Of a DNA stretch of 64,000 nucleotides, positions 9,529 to 18,032 are shown in pieces; position 1 is the stretch's first letter, and every line of letters begins with the position of its first letter. Origin of the DNA: Clostridium sulfidigenes. GTDB lineage: Bacteria > Bacillota > Clostridia > Clostridiales > Clostridiaceae. The stretch is from positions 1-64,000 of the forward strand of contig NZ_JPMD01000026.1 of the NCBI RefSeq assembly GCF_000732635.1. The letters are read 5' to 3'. A model generated the notes under the pieces. It was not told where the DNA came from, searched no databases, and saw only the letters and a list, made by a program, of their open reading frames with translations. The position numbers were made by a program, and so were the translations under genes.

Positions 9529-9684
9529 TTTATTACCTCCTCTAGGTAAGTTTATGGTTATTTAACATGTATTATACATAAAATGAAAGTGATTTGCAAT
9601 TAATAATTAATTAAAATGATTATCAGTAAGAAATATAAAATATAAATTTTGTAGACCTAAGAAATAAAATAATTTATTATAATG

Positions 9685-9713
9685 TTTACAACTTAAGTAA
9701 TGTATGCTATATT
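9685..9713 (+). promoter_or_regulatory. Promoter of the hflX leader
   Basis: TTTACA (9685-9690), a 17-base spacer and TATATT (9708-9713) preceded by TGC (extended -10) form a good sigma-A promoter. Transcription would start near 9719, giving hflX a leader of about 450 bases. Confidence 0.6.
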
Positions 9714-9750
9714 ATTGGTAAATGATTACAAAGAAAAGGAGCGGTATGAA

Positions 9751-9822
9751 ATGAAAAAATTATTTATAGTTTTAAAGAAATTTAATAAAATCCATACTGC
9801 TTATAATAATAGGGTTATTTAA
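9751..9822 (+). CDS. Leader peptide 1 upstream of hflX
   Basis: A 23-codon frame beginning MKKLFIVLKK behind AAAGGAGCGG, placed between the promoter at 9685 and the terminator at 9868. Its ribosome site region (GCGGTATG, 9741-9748) can pair with CATACTGC inside the frame. The layout fits ribosome-controlled attenuation: a ribosome stalled here could prevent the downstream terminator from forming. This is inference from arrangement; the peptide has no recognised homologue. Confidence 0.45.
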   Translation: MKKLFIVLKKFNKIHTAYNNRVI

Positions 9823-9867
9823 GGCTTTATTTATGTAATTTATAATATTTTTTAATTAAGTAATTAT

Positions 9868-9918
9868 AATACCTTGAGCAGAGAAATGGATAATTTTCTA
9901 TGCCAAGGTATTTTTTTA
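9868..9918 (+). terminator. Terminator inside the hflX leader
   Basis: AATACCTTG (9868-9876) pairs with CAAGGTATT (9904-9912); the inner arms GCAGAGAAA and TTTCTATGC extend the stem, and seven T residues follow. It lies between leader peptide 1 and hflX, so it must be read through for hflX to be expressed from the 9685 promoter. Confidence 0.8.
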
Positions 9919-9950
9919 TTAAATAATTCAAGGTTATGGAGGCGTGTAAG

Positions 9951-9995
9951 ATGAGAATTAAGAGTGGAATTTTTAGTGTTAGATTAAGAGGCTAA
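9951..9995 (+). CDS. Leader peptide 2 upstream of hflX
   Basis: A 14-codon frame, MRIKSGIFSVRLRG, behind the strong site ATGGAGGCG. The peptide is basic and ends RLRG just before the stop. It lies after the leader terminator and before leader peptide 3. A stalling role is inferred only from position. Confidence 0.4.
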   Translation: MRIKSGIFSVRLRG

Positions 9996-10006
9996 AAGGT
10001 GGATTT

Positions 10007-10042
10007 ATGAGTTGCCTTAAATGTGGCTATCTAAACATATGA
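10007..10042 (+). CDS. Leader peptide 3 upstream of hflX
   Basis: An 11-codon frame, MSCLKCGYLNI, with AAAGGTGG upstream. Its last codons form the 5' arm of a hairpin (CTATCTAAA with TTTAGATAG), so its translation would change leader folding. A second long pairing, TAGAATTT with AAATTCTA, lies just downstream. Confidence 0.4.
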   Translation: MSCLKCGYLNI

Positions 10043-10174
10043 TTTAGATAGTAGAATTTACTCCGTATATATCATGGAGATTTCTTTAAAGAAGTAAACT
10101 TTAAAGTTAAAATTCTATAATCATGAATCCGTACTATAGTAGTTTAAATAGTATGATTAAAGGAGATTATGGAA

Positions 10175-11422
10175 ATGGAAAGAAAAGGAATAGTAGTAGG
10201 AATAAATATAAATAATGAAAATGGATTTGAAGAATCTATGGTTGAACTTAAGAACTTATGTATGGCCTGTGATATTGAAGCTATAGGAGAGCTTGTACAA
10301 AATTCAAAACAAATTAATAAGGCACATTATATTGGAAGTGGAAAGCTAGATGAATTAAAATCATTAGTAAATAGTGAAGAAGTAGACATAGTAATTTTTA
10401 ATAATGAGCTATCGTCATCACAATTAAGAAATATAGAAAAGGCTATTGAATGTGAAGTTATTGATAGAACTGCACTAATACTAAGTATATTTGCTGAAAG
10501 AGCAAAAACTAGAGAAGCAAAACTTCAGGTAGAGGTAGCAAGACTTCAGTATTTATTACCAAGACTAATTGGGGCTAATGAAAATTTAGGTCGTCAAAGT
10601 GGAGGTGTAGGAACAAAAAACAAAGGTGCTGGAGAGAAAAAGTTAGAGCTTGATCGCAGAAAGATTGAGGCCAAAATAGCTGCCTTAAACAAGGAACTTG
10701 AAGAGTTAAAACATCAAAGAGAAACACAGCGTAACTTAAGAAGAAAGTCTAGTGTGCCCCAAATAGCCTTAGTTGGATATACTAATGCAGGGAAATCATC
10801 AATTATGAATAGTATGATAGATACATTTAAAGATAGTGAAGAAAAAAAGGTTTTTGAAAAAGATATGCTGTTTGCAACCTTAGAAACGTCTATAAGAAGT
10901 ATAAAGTTAGATGATAATAAAAAATTTTTATTGTCAGATACAGTAGGGTTTGTAAGTAACTTACCACACAATTTAATAAAGGCTTTCAGATCTACCCTAG
11001 AGGAAGTTTGTGAAGCTGACTTATTACTCCATGTTGTAGATATTTCTAATCCAGATTATAAACATCATCTTAAAGTAACAAATGAAACATTAAAAGAGAT
11101 AGGAGCAGAATCAGTTCCTATGATTTATGTTTATAATAAGATTGACTTAGTAGATGATTATTTAACTGAAAAAAATGGAGTTTATATATCAGCAAAGAAA
11201 AATTTAGGTATAGATAAACTTGTAGAAACTATATCTACTAAGGTATTTAATAATTATATAAATTGTAATATGTTTATACCTTATGATAAAGGAAATTTGT
11301 TATCTTATTTAAATGATAATGCAAGAGTTATAGATAGAAAATATAGAAATGATGGTGCTGAGTTATCTATTGAGTGTTCCAATATAGATTATGAAAAATA
11401 TAGGGAATATGTAATAGGCTAA
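10175..11422 (+). CDS. hflX: Ribosome-splitting GTPase HflX
   Basis: 415 aa. The N-terminal HflX domain (about 1-180, with GSGKLDELK near 48) is followed by a coiled linker and a G domain with P-loop GYTNAGKSS near 201-209, G3 DTVGFVSNLPH and G4 NKID. HflX splits stalled 70S ribosomes after heat or antibiotic stress. I chose the ATG at 10175 because AAGGAG lies nine bases upstream; the ATG at 10169 is only three bases from that site. The long leader with three short frames and a terminator suggests induction by translation stress, as known for some Firmicute hflX-type antibiotic-resistance genes. Confidence 0.9.
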   Translation: MERKGIVVGININNENGFEESMVELKNLCMACDIEAIGELVQNSKQINKAHYIGSGKLDELKSLVNSEEVDIVIFNNELSSSQLRNIEKAIECEVIDRTALILSIFAERAKTREAKLQVEVARLQYLLPRLIGANENLGRQSGGVGTKNKGAGEKKLELDRRKIEAKIAALNKELEELKHQRETQRNLRRKSSVPQIALVGYTNAGKSSIMNSMIDTFKDSEEKKVFEKDMLFATLETSIRSIKLDDNKKFLLSDTVGFVSNLPHNLIKAFRSTLEEVCEADLLLHVVDISNPDYKHHLKVTNETLKEIGAESVPMIYVYNKIDLVDDYLTEKNGVYISAKKNLGIDKLVETISTKVFNNYINCNMFIPYDKGNLLSYLNDNARVIDRKYRNDGAELSIECSNIDYEKYREYVIG

Positions 11423-11453
11423 ATTAAAAATAATTAAAAAATATTAAAAAGTA

Positions 11454-11480
11454 TTGACAGAAGTTCAATATGCATATAAT
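11454..11480 (+). promoter_or_regulatory. Promoter of the brnQ T-box leader
   Basis: TTGACA (11454-11459) and TATAAT (11475-11480) are both consensus boxes, but the spacer is only 15 bases, shorter than ideal. Confidence 0.6.
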
Positions 11481-11499
11481 ATTAATAGCATATAAATTC

Positions 11500-11795
11500 A
11501 AGAAATTCTATGAAGAGAAAAAGTAAGTAGTATTTTTGTTCCAAAGAGAGTTGGCATTTTGCTGAAAGCCAATGTTCAATATACAACTGAAAATCATCTC
11601 TGAGAAGCAACGCCGAAATATTTTAGTAGGTTTTGCCGGAGTCTTTCACCGTTAAAAGAAAAGCGTATTGTTAGATACGTATCTAAGTGTTGTAATTGAA
11701 TCTATTAATGTATTGTTTTTAGATTTGTTTACAGAATTAGGGTGGTAACGCGGTTTAACCCGTCCCTTGTTTTTCAAGGGACGGGTTTTTTATTT
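11500..11795 (+). promoter_or_regulatory. T-box leader, isoleucine specifier
   Basis: The conserved T-box sequence AGGGTGGTAACGCGG is at 11739-11753, just before a terminator stem CCCGTCCCTTG/CAAGGGACGGG with a T run (11759-11795). In Stem I the specifier loop reads GAAA-ATC-ATCTCTGAG, with ATC at 11593-11595 (Ile). Reading one base earlier would give AAT (Asn), but the base after the specifier would then not be a purine, so Ile is preferred and fits the downstream brnQ. Uncharged tRNA-Ile would stabilise the antiterminator. Confidence 0.9.
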
Positions 11796-11907
11796 TACAT
11801 TAAAATTTGAAAATGTAAATAAGTAAAGGCATAGAAGATCTTTTGGATGTATATCAGTGCTAAAAGAATAGAACTAAGGCACTAATAAACTGAAAAGGGG
11901 GAACATT

Positions 11908-11937
11908 ATGGATATTCAAGGTGATATTATTAGCTAG
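11908..11937 (+). CDS. Possible 9-codon leader frame before brnQ
   Basis: MDIQGDIIS lies behind AAAAGGGGGAAC between the T-box terminator and brnQ. Three of its nine codons are Ile. It may be a translated leader or chance; a good ribosome site is the main support. Confidence 0.3.
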   Translation: MDIQGDIIS

Positions 11938-11973
11938 TAGAAAATTCACAGCATAAACGAGGGGGAATAAAAA

Positions 11974-13308
11974 ATGAACAACTTATCAAAAAAAGATTTA
12001 GTATTAATAAGCTTAATGCTTTTCTCATTATTCTTTGGAGCCGGAAATTTAATATTTCCACCATTTCTAGGACAATTAGCAGGGGGAGCAACTTGGATTT
12101 CTATGGCAGGATTTTTTATAACTGCAGTAGGATTTCCTGTTTTAGGAGTAGTTGCAGTGGCTAAATCAGGGGGACTACATAATTTGGCTAAAAGAGTTAA
12201 TCCGTTATTTGCAGGGGTATTTACAGTACTTATATATTTATCTATTGGACCTTGTTTAGGTATTCCAAGAGCTGGAAGTTTACCTTTTGAAATGGCTGTA
12301 GCACCATATTTGCCAGAAAGTATATCAAAAATCTGGGCACTTTTTATTTTTACTTTAATATTCTTTTCAGTAGCTTATTGGCTTTCATTAACCCCTGCTA
12401 AATTAGTGGATCGTATGGGTAAGTTTTTGACACCAATCCTATTAGTACTAATTTCACTAATTTTTATAGCATCAATTTTCAGACCATTAGGTAGTTATGG
12501 GGTAGCCACAGAAGAGTATGTAAATTCACCTTTTGTTAAAGGCTTTTTAGATGGATACTTAACTATGGATACCATAGCCGCTTTAAATTTTGGAATAGTT
12601 ATAGCTTTAGCTATAAAATCTAAAGGAATTAAGGATGAAAAAGCAATTATCTCTACATCTGTAAAGGCTGGTGTAGGCGCAGGCGGATTATTAATAGTAG
12701 TTTATTCTATACTGGCACATCTAGGAGCAACTAGTGGAGGAAGATTTGGAACTACTGAAAATGGAGCACAAACTTTAACAAATATCATGACTTATATATT
12801 TGGAAAACCAGGTGCTGTACTGTTAGCAGTGATATTTACATTAGCTTGTCTTACAACCTGTGTTGGACTTATAACTTCCTGTAGTCAATACTTTTCCGCA
12901 TTAAATAGTAAATTATCATATAAAAATTGGGTTAGAATATTATCACTTTCCAGTATGATTCTTGCCAATATGGGATTAACAAAAATTCTTGCTATATCAG
13001 TACCAGTATTAAATGCAATTTATCCAATAGCAATAATGCTTATAGTCCTTGCAATGCTAGATAAGTTTTTTAATGGAAGTACAGTGGTATATGGATTAAC
13101 AATATTGTTTACGGGAATTGTAAGTGTAGCTGATGCATTAGGGCAAGTTGGAATACAATGGAACTTTATTGTGAATTTATTTAGCAAGTTACCGCTCTAT
13201 TCTAAAGGATTAGGATGGGTGGTGCCAGCGCTAATTGGTATAGTATTGGGAACTGTATACAAGTTAGTTGAAGAAAAAATAAGCTATAGTAAAGTAAGTG
13301 AATTATAA
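11974..13308 (+). CDS. brnQ: Branched-chain amino acid transport system II carrier protein
   Basis: 444 aa with about 12 membrane segments. The N terminus contains the LIV-II family signature FFGAGNLIFPPFLGQ near residues 20-34. These sodium- or proton-coupled carriers import Leu, Ile and Val across the cytoplasmic membrane. The Ile T-box upstream means the carrier is made when charged tRNA-Ile is scarce. The ribosome site is GAGGGGGAA, and the gene appears monocistronic. Confidence 0.93.
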   Translation: MNNLSKKDLVLISLMLFSLFFGAGNLIFPPFLGQLAGGATWISMAGFFITAVGFPVLGVVAVAKSGGLHNLAKRVNPLFAGVFTVLIYLSIGPCLGIPRAGSLPFEMAVAPYLPESISKIWALFIFTLIFFSVAYWLSLTPAKLVDRMGKFLTPILLVLISLIFIASIFRPLGSYGVATEEYVNSPFVKGFLDGYLTMDTIAALNFGIVIALAIKSKGIKDEKAIISTSVKAGVGAGGLLIVVYSILAHLGATSGGRFGTTENGAQTLTNIMTYIFGKPGAVLLAVIFTLACLTTCVGLITSCSQYFSALNSKLSYKNWVRILSLSSMILANMGLTKILAISVPVLNAIYPIAIMLIVLAMLDKFFNGSTVVYGLTILFTGIVSVADALGQVGIQWNFIVNLFSKLPLYSKGLGWVVPALIGIVLGTVYKLVEEKISYSKVSEL

Positions 13309-13402
13309 AAATACTCTATAACTATAATTTCCAACATAACCTAGAAGAAAGGCATGGGATAAGTATATTAAAATTATAAGGGGAATAATTTTAATAAAAC
13401 TG

Positions 13403-13433
13403 TTGACATTCACGTTACGTAAAGCTGTATATT
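13403..13433 (+). promoter_or_regulatory. MerR-type promoter/operator of the TipA-like gene
   Basis: TTGACA (13403-13408) and TATATT (13428-13433) are separated by 19 bases, the long spacer typical of MerR-activated promoters. The spacer holds an imperfect dyad centred on CACGTTACGTA (12 of 15 positions symmetric). Autoregulation by the TipA-like protein is inferred. Confidence 0.65.
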
Positions 13434-13455
13434 AAATATTAGGAGGAGTTAGAAT

Positions 13456-14223
13456 ATGGAATATACAGTGCAAAATTTAGGTAAGTTAGCAGGGATAAGT
13501 ACAAGAACCCTTAGATACTATGATGAAATAGGAATTCTTAAGCCGGCAAGAATTAATTCATCAGGATATAGAATTTATGGGCAAGCAGAACTTGATAGAC
13601 TGCAACAAATACTGTTTTATAGAGAATTAGGGGTTAGTTTAATAGATATAAAAAATATAATAAATGAACCTTCCTTTGATGGGATTAATGCACTTATAGA
13701 ACATCGCCTTAAACTCCTTGAAAAAAGAAAACAAATAGATTTGTTAATAGCTAATGTTGAAAAGACCATAGCTAACAAAAAAGGAGGAATTAAGATGAGT
13801 AATAAAGAAAAGTTTGAAGGGTTCAAACAAAAACTAATAGATAAAAATGAGAAGAAATACGGTAAAGAAATAAGAGAAAAATATGGTGATGAGGAAGTAA
13901 ATAAATCTAATGCAAAAGTAAAAGCTATGTCAGAAAAAGAATATGAGGAAGTAACAAACCTTGCAGAAGAAATTATGAATACTTTATCAGCAGCTTTTAA
14001 AACAGGTAATCCAGCTGGAGAACTAGCTCAGAAAACAGCAGAATTACATCGCAAATGGATAGAATATTACTGGAGCAGTTACAGTAAAGAAGCCCATGCA
14101 GGACTTGCCCAAATGTATGTGGATGATGAAAGATTTACAGCATATTATGATGCTAAACAACCAGGAATGGCAGCTTTTTTAAGGGATGCTATATTCATAT
14201 ATACAGGAACTGATAAATATTAA
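13456..14223 (+). CDS. TipA-like MerR-family regulator with TipAS antibiotic-recognition domain
   Basis: 255 aa. The N-terminal MerR helix-turn-helix (residues 1-70, with GISTRTLRYYDEIGILKP) is followed by a coiled coil and a C-terminal TipAS domain (about 125-255). TipA proteins of Streptomyces bind thiopeptide antibiotics through TipAS and activate their own promoter. As in tipA, an in-frame internal start is present: ATG at 13795 behind AAAGGAGGAAT would give a 142-aa TipAS-only form. The promoter has a MerR-type 19-base spacer. Confidence 0.88.
   Translation: MEYTVQNLGKLAGISTRTLRYYDEIGILKPARINSSGYRIYGQAELDRLQQILFYRELGVSLIDIKNIINEPSFDGINALIEHRLKLLEKRKQIDLLIANVEKTIANKKGGIKMSNKEKFEGFKQKLIDKNEKKYGKEIREKYGDEEVNKSNAKVKAMSEKEYEEVTNLAEEIMNTLSAAFKTGNPAGELAQKTAELHRKWIEYYWSSYSKEAHAGLAQMYVDDERFTAYYDAKQPGMAAFLRDAIFIYTGTDKY
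13779..13797 (+). promoter_or_regulatory. Internal ribosome site and start for a TipAS-only protein
   Basis: A perfect AAAGGAGG followed seven bases later by an in-frame ATG (13795-13797, codon 114) lies at the junction between coiled coil and TipAS domain. Translation from here gives 142 aa, close to the 144-aa TipAS of Streptomyces lividans. The short form could sequester drug without activating transcription. Confidence 0.6.
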
Positions 14224-14250
14224 TATAAACATTAAAATTTAAGGATATGA

Positions 14251-14314
14251 AAGGGTGTCTCCAAAGTATAAGTTTACTAAAATAAACTTAAGGTAAGGCT
14301 TTGGAGACACCCTT
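14251..14314. terminator. Bidirectional terminator between the TipA-like and WG-repeat genes
   Basis: A 16-bp perfect stem AAGGGTGTCTCCAAAG/CTTTGGAGACACCCTT with a 32-base loop stands between converging genes. Confidence 0.8.
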
Positions 14315-14319
14315 ATTTA

Positions 14320-16050
14320 TCAATTAAATGAGTTATAAAAACTTCCCTTTTTACAAAGTAGAGAATCTATATCTGCAAAAGGAATTTTGAAGGTAACAAA
14401 ACCAGCAGCATAAGGTGCAATCTCATAAGGTGCAAAAAATATATATAGATTATCTTCATCTACATAAAAATTCTGGTTACTAGTAATACCTTTAAATCCA
14501 TCTTCATATACATAAGAATATTGAGGGTCAGTTTCTATCATATTTTCTATGATTTTATTTATTTCATCTATCCAACGAGTAGTACAATCAAATAAATCAG
14601 ATAAGGAATAAAACTCTCCAGTTTTTAAGTTAATATTTGGTGTGCTTCTAGCTGTCATTCCATGAGCAGCTCCAAAAGGATAATAATAGGTATTTATTTC
14701 TGGAATGTATAAGTCTTTTTTAAAGAATAAGGTTTCAAAATTTCCATATAGATTATAATCTAAGACTTCATTACTATCAACTATCTTAAGAGCACATAAT
14801 TCCCTTAATTTTGAATTTATATTTTCAATTACTGTAGATGGAGTAGACTGATTAATTTGAGGATAATATACTAAATAATCTACATTAGGCTTATATTTTA
14901 GTTTTAGTATAGTATATTTATTATTTAATTTAATTCGATTATTGGGTTTATAGATTATATCACCCTTCCTATTCAGGTAATAAGGAATATAGTCTATATC
15001 GGCATAAACAATGTCACATTGAAGCTCTAAGGTGCCAGTTCCTTTAACTACAGGTAGGTTTCTAACAATTCTACCACTAAGGTCTATAAAGAAACTATTT
15101 TCAAGATTATAAGCAGAGGCTAATCCATTTTTAAATTTTTGAATATCTAAAAATTTAAAATCTGTAAGGGTATTGCCCTTGTTGTCTCCTAACGCGTAGA
15201 TACTATTAAAAGAAGTATTAACATTATTACCACGATAAATGCCTAGGGCAAATCTATTATCTCCAACATATCTTATGTCGTCATAAATGAAAGGATATAG
15301 AATATGATCAGATAAAGTTACAACTCCATAATTACCTTTATAATTAGGTGCGGTGCTTACTACCATGTATCCATCATTTACAGGAGAAGCAGATGTAAAT
15401 TTAGGCTTTATAAGAACACGACCATATATGTCTACATAACCAATAAGCCCTCCTAGGCTTTCGGAAAAAGTAAATACACCTTCATTATAATTACCTACAA
15501 ATTTATAAGGAAAGGTTGTAATAACAGTTCCACTTTTATCAATGACTTGATAGGTACCATCACGAGATTTAACTAGTGCATAGTTATTTTTAAAGTCACT
15601 ACCTTCCAAATAACTTGGTGGTAGTACTTCATTACCATCCATATCTATATAACCATAGAGTTGGTCATCTGAAGAAGTTTTAATACTAACAAGGGCTAGA
15701 GAATCACTATAGCTAGAGATAAAGGTATATGGATTTTTAGTAATTATTTTTCCACCTTCATCTATAACACCCATAATGTCTCCTTGTACATATACAGCTC
15801 TAGATTCAACAAAGGGTTCTATAGAATTATATATAGGTGGAATTACATATTCCCCATTAATGTTAATAACACCACAATTATTATATTTGCAAACTATAGC
15901 TAATCTATTTTCATTGAAGCTTGATGCTGTAGAAAAGCTAGGTGATATAATAAAATTTCCTTTAGAATTAATATATCCATATAGGCTTCCTTTTTGTGTA
16001 TTTGTTAGAGCTGGATATAAATCTACGCAAGATTCTTTGAAATCACTCAT
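14320..16050 (-). CDS. WG-repeat protein with C-terminal DUF3298-type domain
   Basis: 576 aa. About eight copies of the WG-type repeat fill residues 1-350, with forms such as GLYGYIN, YGYIDMDGNEVLPP, IGYVDIYGRVLIKP and GVINING-EYVIPP. The last 200 residues match a DUF3298/RsiV-like domain, with YYPFGAAHG and NINLKTGEFYSLSDLF. There is no signal peptide, so it is probably cytoplasmic or peripherally bound. The ATG at 16050 has AGGAGAG seven bases upstream; the earlier ATG at 16068 overlaps that site and lacks one of its own. The function of WG-repeat proteins is unknown. Confidence 0.8.
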   Translation of the reverse strand: MSDFKESCVDLYPALTNTQKGSLYGYINSKGNFIISPSFSTASSFNENRLAIVCKYNNCGVININGEYVIPPIYNSIEPFVESRAVYVQGDIMGVIDEGGKIITKNPYTFISSYSDSLALVSIKTSSDDQLYGYIDMDGNEVLPPSYLEGSDFKNNYALVKSRDGTYQVIDKSGTVITTFPYKFVGNYNEGVFTFSESLGGLIGYVDIYGRVLIKPKFTSASPVNDGYMVVSTAPNYKGNYGVVTLSDHILYPFIYDDIRYVGDNRFALGIYRGNNVNTSFNSIYALGDNKGNTLTDFKFLDIQKFKNGLASAYNLENSFFIDLSGRIVRNLPVVKGTGTLELQCDIVYADIDYIPYYLNRKGDIIYKPNNRIKLNNKYTILKLKYKPNVDYLVYYPQINQSTPSTVIENINSKLRELCALKIVDSNEVLDYNLYGNFETLFFKKDLYIPEINTYYYPFGAAHGMTARSTPNINLKTGEFYSLSDLFDCTTRWIDEINKIIENMIETDPQYSYVYEDGFKGITSNQNFYVDEDNLYIFFAPYEIAPYAAGFVTFKIPFADIDSLLCKKGSFYNSFN

Positions 16051-16192
16051 AAATACTCTCCTATTCATTACTTAATATTAGTGTATTTAAGTTTATTTAA
16101 TATGTTTCAATGAATTTATAAAGTTTAACATTATTAAGAATTAATTATTACATATAGGTATATCATAATAAAGGTTACTAAAAGGTGACCAA

Positions 16193-16221
16193 TTGAAAGG
16201 TTAAGTGTATATTGATATATT
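16193..16221 (+). promoter_or_regulatory. Promoter of the ccdA-tlpA unit
   Basis: TTGAAA (16193-16198), a 17-base spacer and TATATT (16216-16221) with a TGA extension just upstream. Confidence 0.5.
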
Positions 16222-16251
16222 TAGTGTAAATAACTTTGAAAGGAGTAAGAT

Positions 16252-16928
16252 ATGGAATATATTTTATTATTTTTAGAAGGAATTATAACCTTCATATCTC
16301 CATGTATTTTACCAATGTTGCCTATATATATTTCTTACTTTGCTGGAGATAATAATTTAGAAGATGGAAAGAAAAATAATACTTTAATAAATGCTTTAGG
16401 ATTTGTAATTGGTTTTACAATAATATTTACACTGTTAGGAACCTTAGCAGGGACTTTTGGAAGCTTTATTAGAAATTACTATACACTACTTAATATAATA
16501 GGTGGAACAATAATAGTTATATTTGGTCTAAACTACATGGGTTTACTTAGAATTTCATTTTTAGAGAGAAGTTTTAAGATGGATATGAAGATTAAGTCTC
16601 TAAAATTTATTTCTTCAATTTTATTTGGAGTAGTTTTTGCCATCGGATGGACGCCATGTGTAGGTACATTTTTAGGATCAGCCTGATGATTGCTGCTAAT
16701 AGTCAGCAAGTTTTAAAGGGCACTTTAATGCTATTTGTTTATAGTATAGGATTAGGAATCCCTTTTATTATATCTGCTATTTTGATAGGGAAGCTAAAGG
16801 AAACCTTAGATTTTATAAAAAGAAATTATAAAATAATTAATAGGATTTCTGGACTAATTCTTGTAGTTATTGGAATTGCAATGATGACAGGATATTTAAA
16901 TAAAATACTTTCAATTTTAAGTTTTTAG
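16252..16928 (+). pseudogene. ccdA: Cytochrome c biogenesis protein CcdA, frameshifted
   Basis: Two overlapping reading frames together make one CcdA/DsbD-type membrane protein of about 225 aa with six segments. The first frame (16252-16686) contains SPCILPMLPIY and GWTPCVGTFLGSA, the two conserved Cys regions that pass electrons through the membrane, then stops at TGA. The homologous continuation LMIAANSQQVLKG resumes in another frame from about 16684 to 16928. One base seems to be missing near 16681 (GCCTGATG where GCCTTGATG would keep the frame). This is a real mutation or a sequencing error; no canonical slippery heptamer is seen. The thioredoxin-like partner follows ten bases later. Confidence 0.8.
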
Positions 16929-16937
16929 GAGGCAGTT

Positions 16938-17528
16938 ATGAAAAATAAGAATATAATTATATGGATTATAGGTTTCATTATATTTTTTATATTGGTTTAT
17001 CTAGGATATAATGAACTATCATCTCGATATAATGAAAATGAGAAAAATAGCAATAAAGGAATAAGTGATAGTCTTATCACTGGTGAGGAAGGTAAGACAG
17101 AGGATACAAAGGCCAAAGCTGTAGATTTTACAGTATATGATGAAGATGGAAAGGAAGTTAAACTATCAGATTATAAGGGCACGCCAGTGGTACTAAACTA
17201 TTGGGCTAGTTGGTGTGGACCTTGCCAGAGTGAAATGCCGCTATTCAAAGAAGCAAATAATAAATATGGAGACAATGTTAAAATATTAATGATAAATATG
17301 ACAGATGGACAAAGAGAAACTGCAGAAAGTGCTAAAAAGTTCATGGTAGATAATGAATATGATATGCTCACTTTATATGATAAGGATTTAGATTTTGCTA
17401 ATAAATACAATGTTGCAAGTATACCAAGAACTGTTTTTATCGATAAGGAAGGATTCATTACTATGGAAAGAATTGGGATAGTCAATGAAGAATTTTTAGA
17501 GGCTATGATAGAGAGGATTAAGAAATAG
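16938..17528 (+). CDS. TlpA/ResA-like membrane-anchored thioredoxin
   Basis: 196 aa. One N-terminal membrane anchor (residues 6-23) precedes a polar linker and a thioredoxin-fold domain from about 60, with redox motif WCGPC at 92-96 and the cis-Pro region VASIPRTVF near 157-165. The active site faces outside the membrane. It should receive electrons from CcdA, encoded just upstream in the same unit, and reduce extracytoplasmic disulfides. If CcdA is truly broken, this protein would lack its usual donor. The ribosome site is TAGGAGGCAG. Confidence 0.85.
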   Translation: MKNKNIIIWIIGFIIFFILVYLGYNELSSRYNENEKNSNKGISDSLITGEEGKTEDTKAKAVDFTVYDEDGKEVKLSDYKGTPVVLNYWASWCGPCQSEMPLFKEANNKYGDNVKILMINMTDGQRETAESAKKFMVDNEYDMLTLYDKDLDFANKYNVASIPRTVFIDKEGFITMERIGIVNEEFLEAMIERIKK

Positions 17529-17668
17529 ATAAAACTATTAATAATTAGTGAAAAAAGTGTATTAAGAGTAGCTAAAGAAAAATGATACAGGTATAATATA
17601 GACTTAGTAGCGTATACTTATTTAATTATATAAAAGTTTTTAGAGGTATATACTAAAGGAGAGAAGTT

Positions 17669-17998
17669 ATGTTTGTAGCAAATAATGAAGAATATCACTG
17701 TCCAGTAGAAGCTTTAGCAAATATTTTAGGTAAGAAGTGGGTAGCTAATATAATTTGGTCACTAAGTAAGGATAGTAAAAGATTTGGAGAATTAAATCGT
17801 CGAATGAAGGGTTGTAGTAAGAAAATGCTATCTCAGCAGCTAGAAATTCTTATAAACAGCGAGATCATAGATAATGAAAAAGAGATAAACAACAATCAAG
17901 TAGAGTCAGTTTATTATCTTACACCTAAGGGGAAGTCCTTACTCCCAACTATTGAGCAAATGGTTTTGTGGGGTGAAAAAAATTTGCCTTGCAAGTAA
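17669..17998 (+). CDS. HxlR-family winged-helix regulator
   Basis: 109 aa, a full-length single-domain HxlR protein. The conserved N-terminal Cys (C11, in YHCPVEALANILGKKW) is the redox or electrophile-sensing residue in family members such as HypR and YodB. The winged helix has RFGELNRRMKGCSKKMLSQQ near 42-61. It lies downstream of a thiol-disulfide pair, which is compatible with thiol-stress sensing, but its target is not evident. A TATAAT at 17592-17597 may be its -10 box. Confidence 0.85.
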   Translation: MFVANNEEYHCPVEALANILGKKWVANIIWSLSKDSKRFGELNRRMKGCSKKMLSQQLEILINSEIIDNEKEINNNQVESVYYLTPKGKSLLPTIEQMVLWGEKNLPCK

Positions 17999-18032
17999 GA
18001 TTATAATATAAATGAGGGAAATCAAAAAAATA

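Noticed and set aside
11908-11937. Ile-rich leader peptide as a classical attenuator of brnQ
   Set aside because: It lies after the T-box terminator and no second terminator follows, so it cannot work in that way; it is kept only as a weak possible frame.
15776-16075. Rightward reading frame opposite the WG-repeat gene
   Set aside because: It lies wholly antisense to a well-supported gene, has no family features, and has no good ribosome site.
16640-16700. Programmed -1 frameshift in ccdA
   Set aside because: No X-XXY-YYZ slippery heptamer in the right frame and no clear downstream stimulatory hairpin; a one-base loss explains the data more simply.
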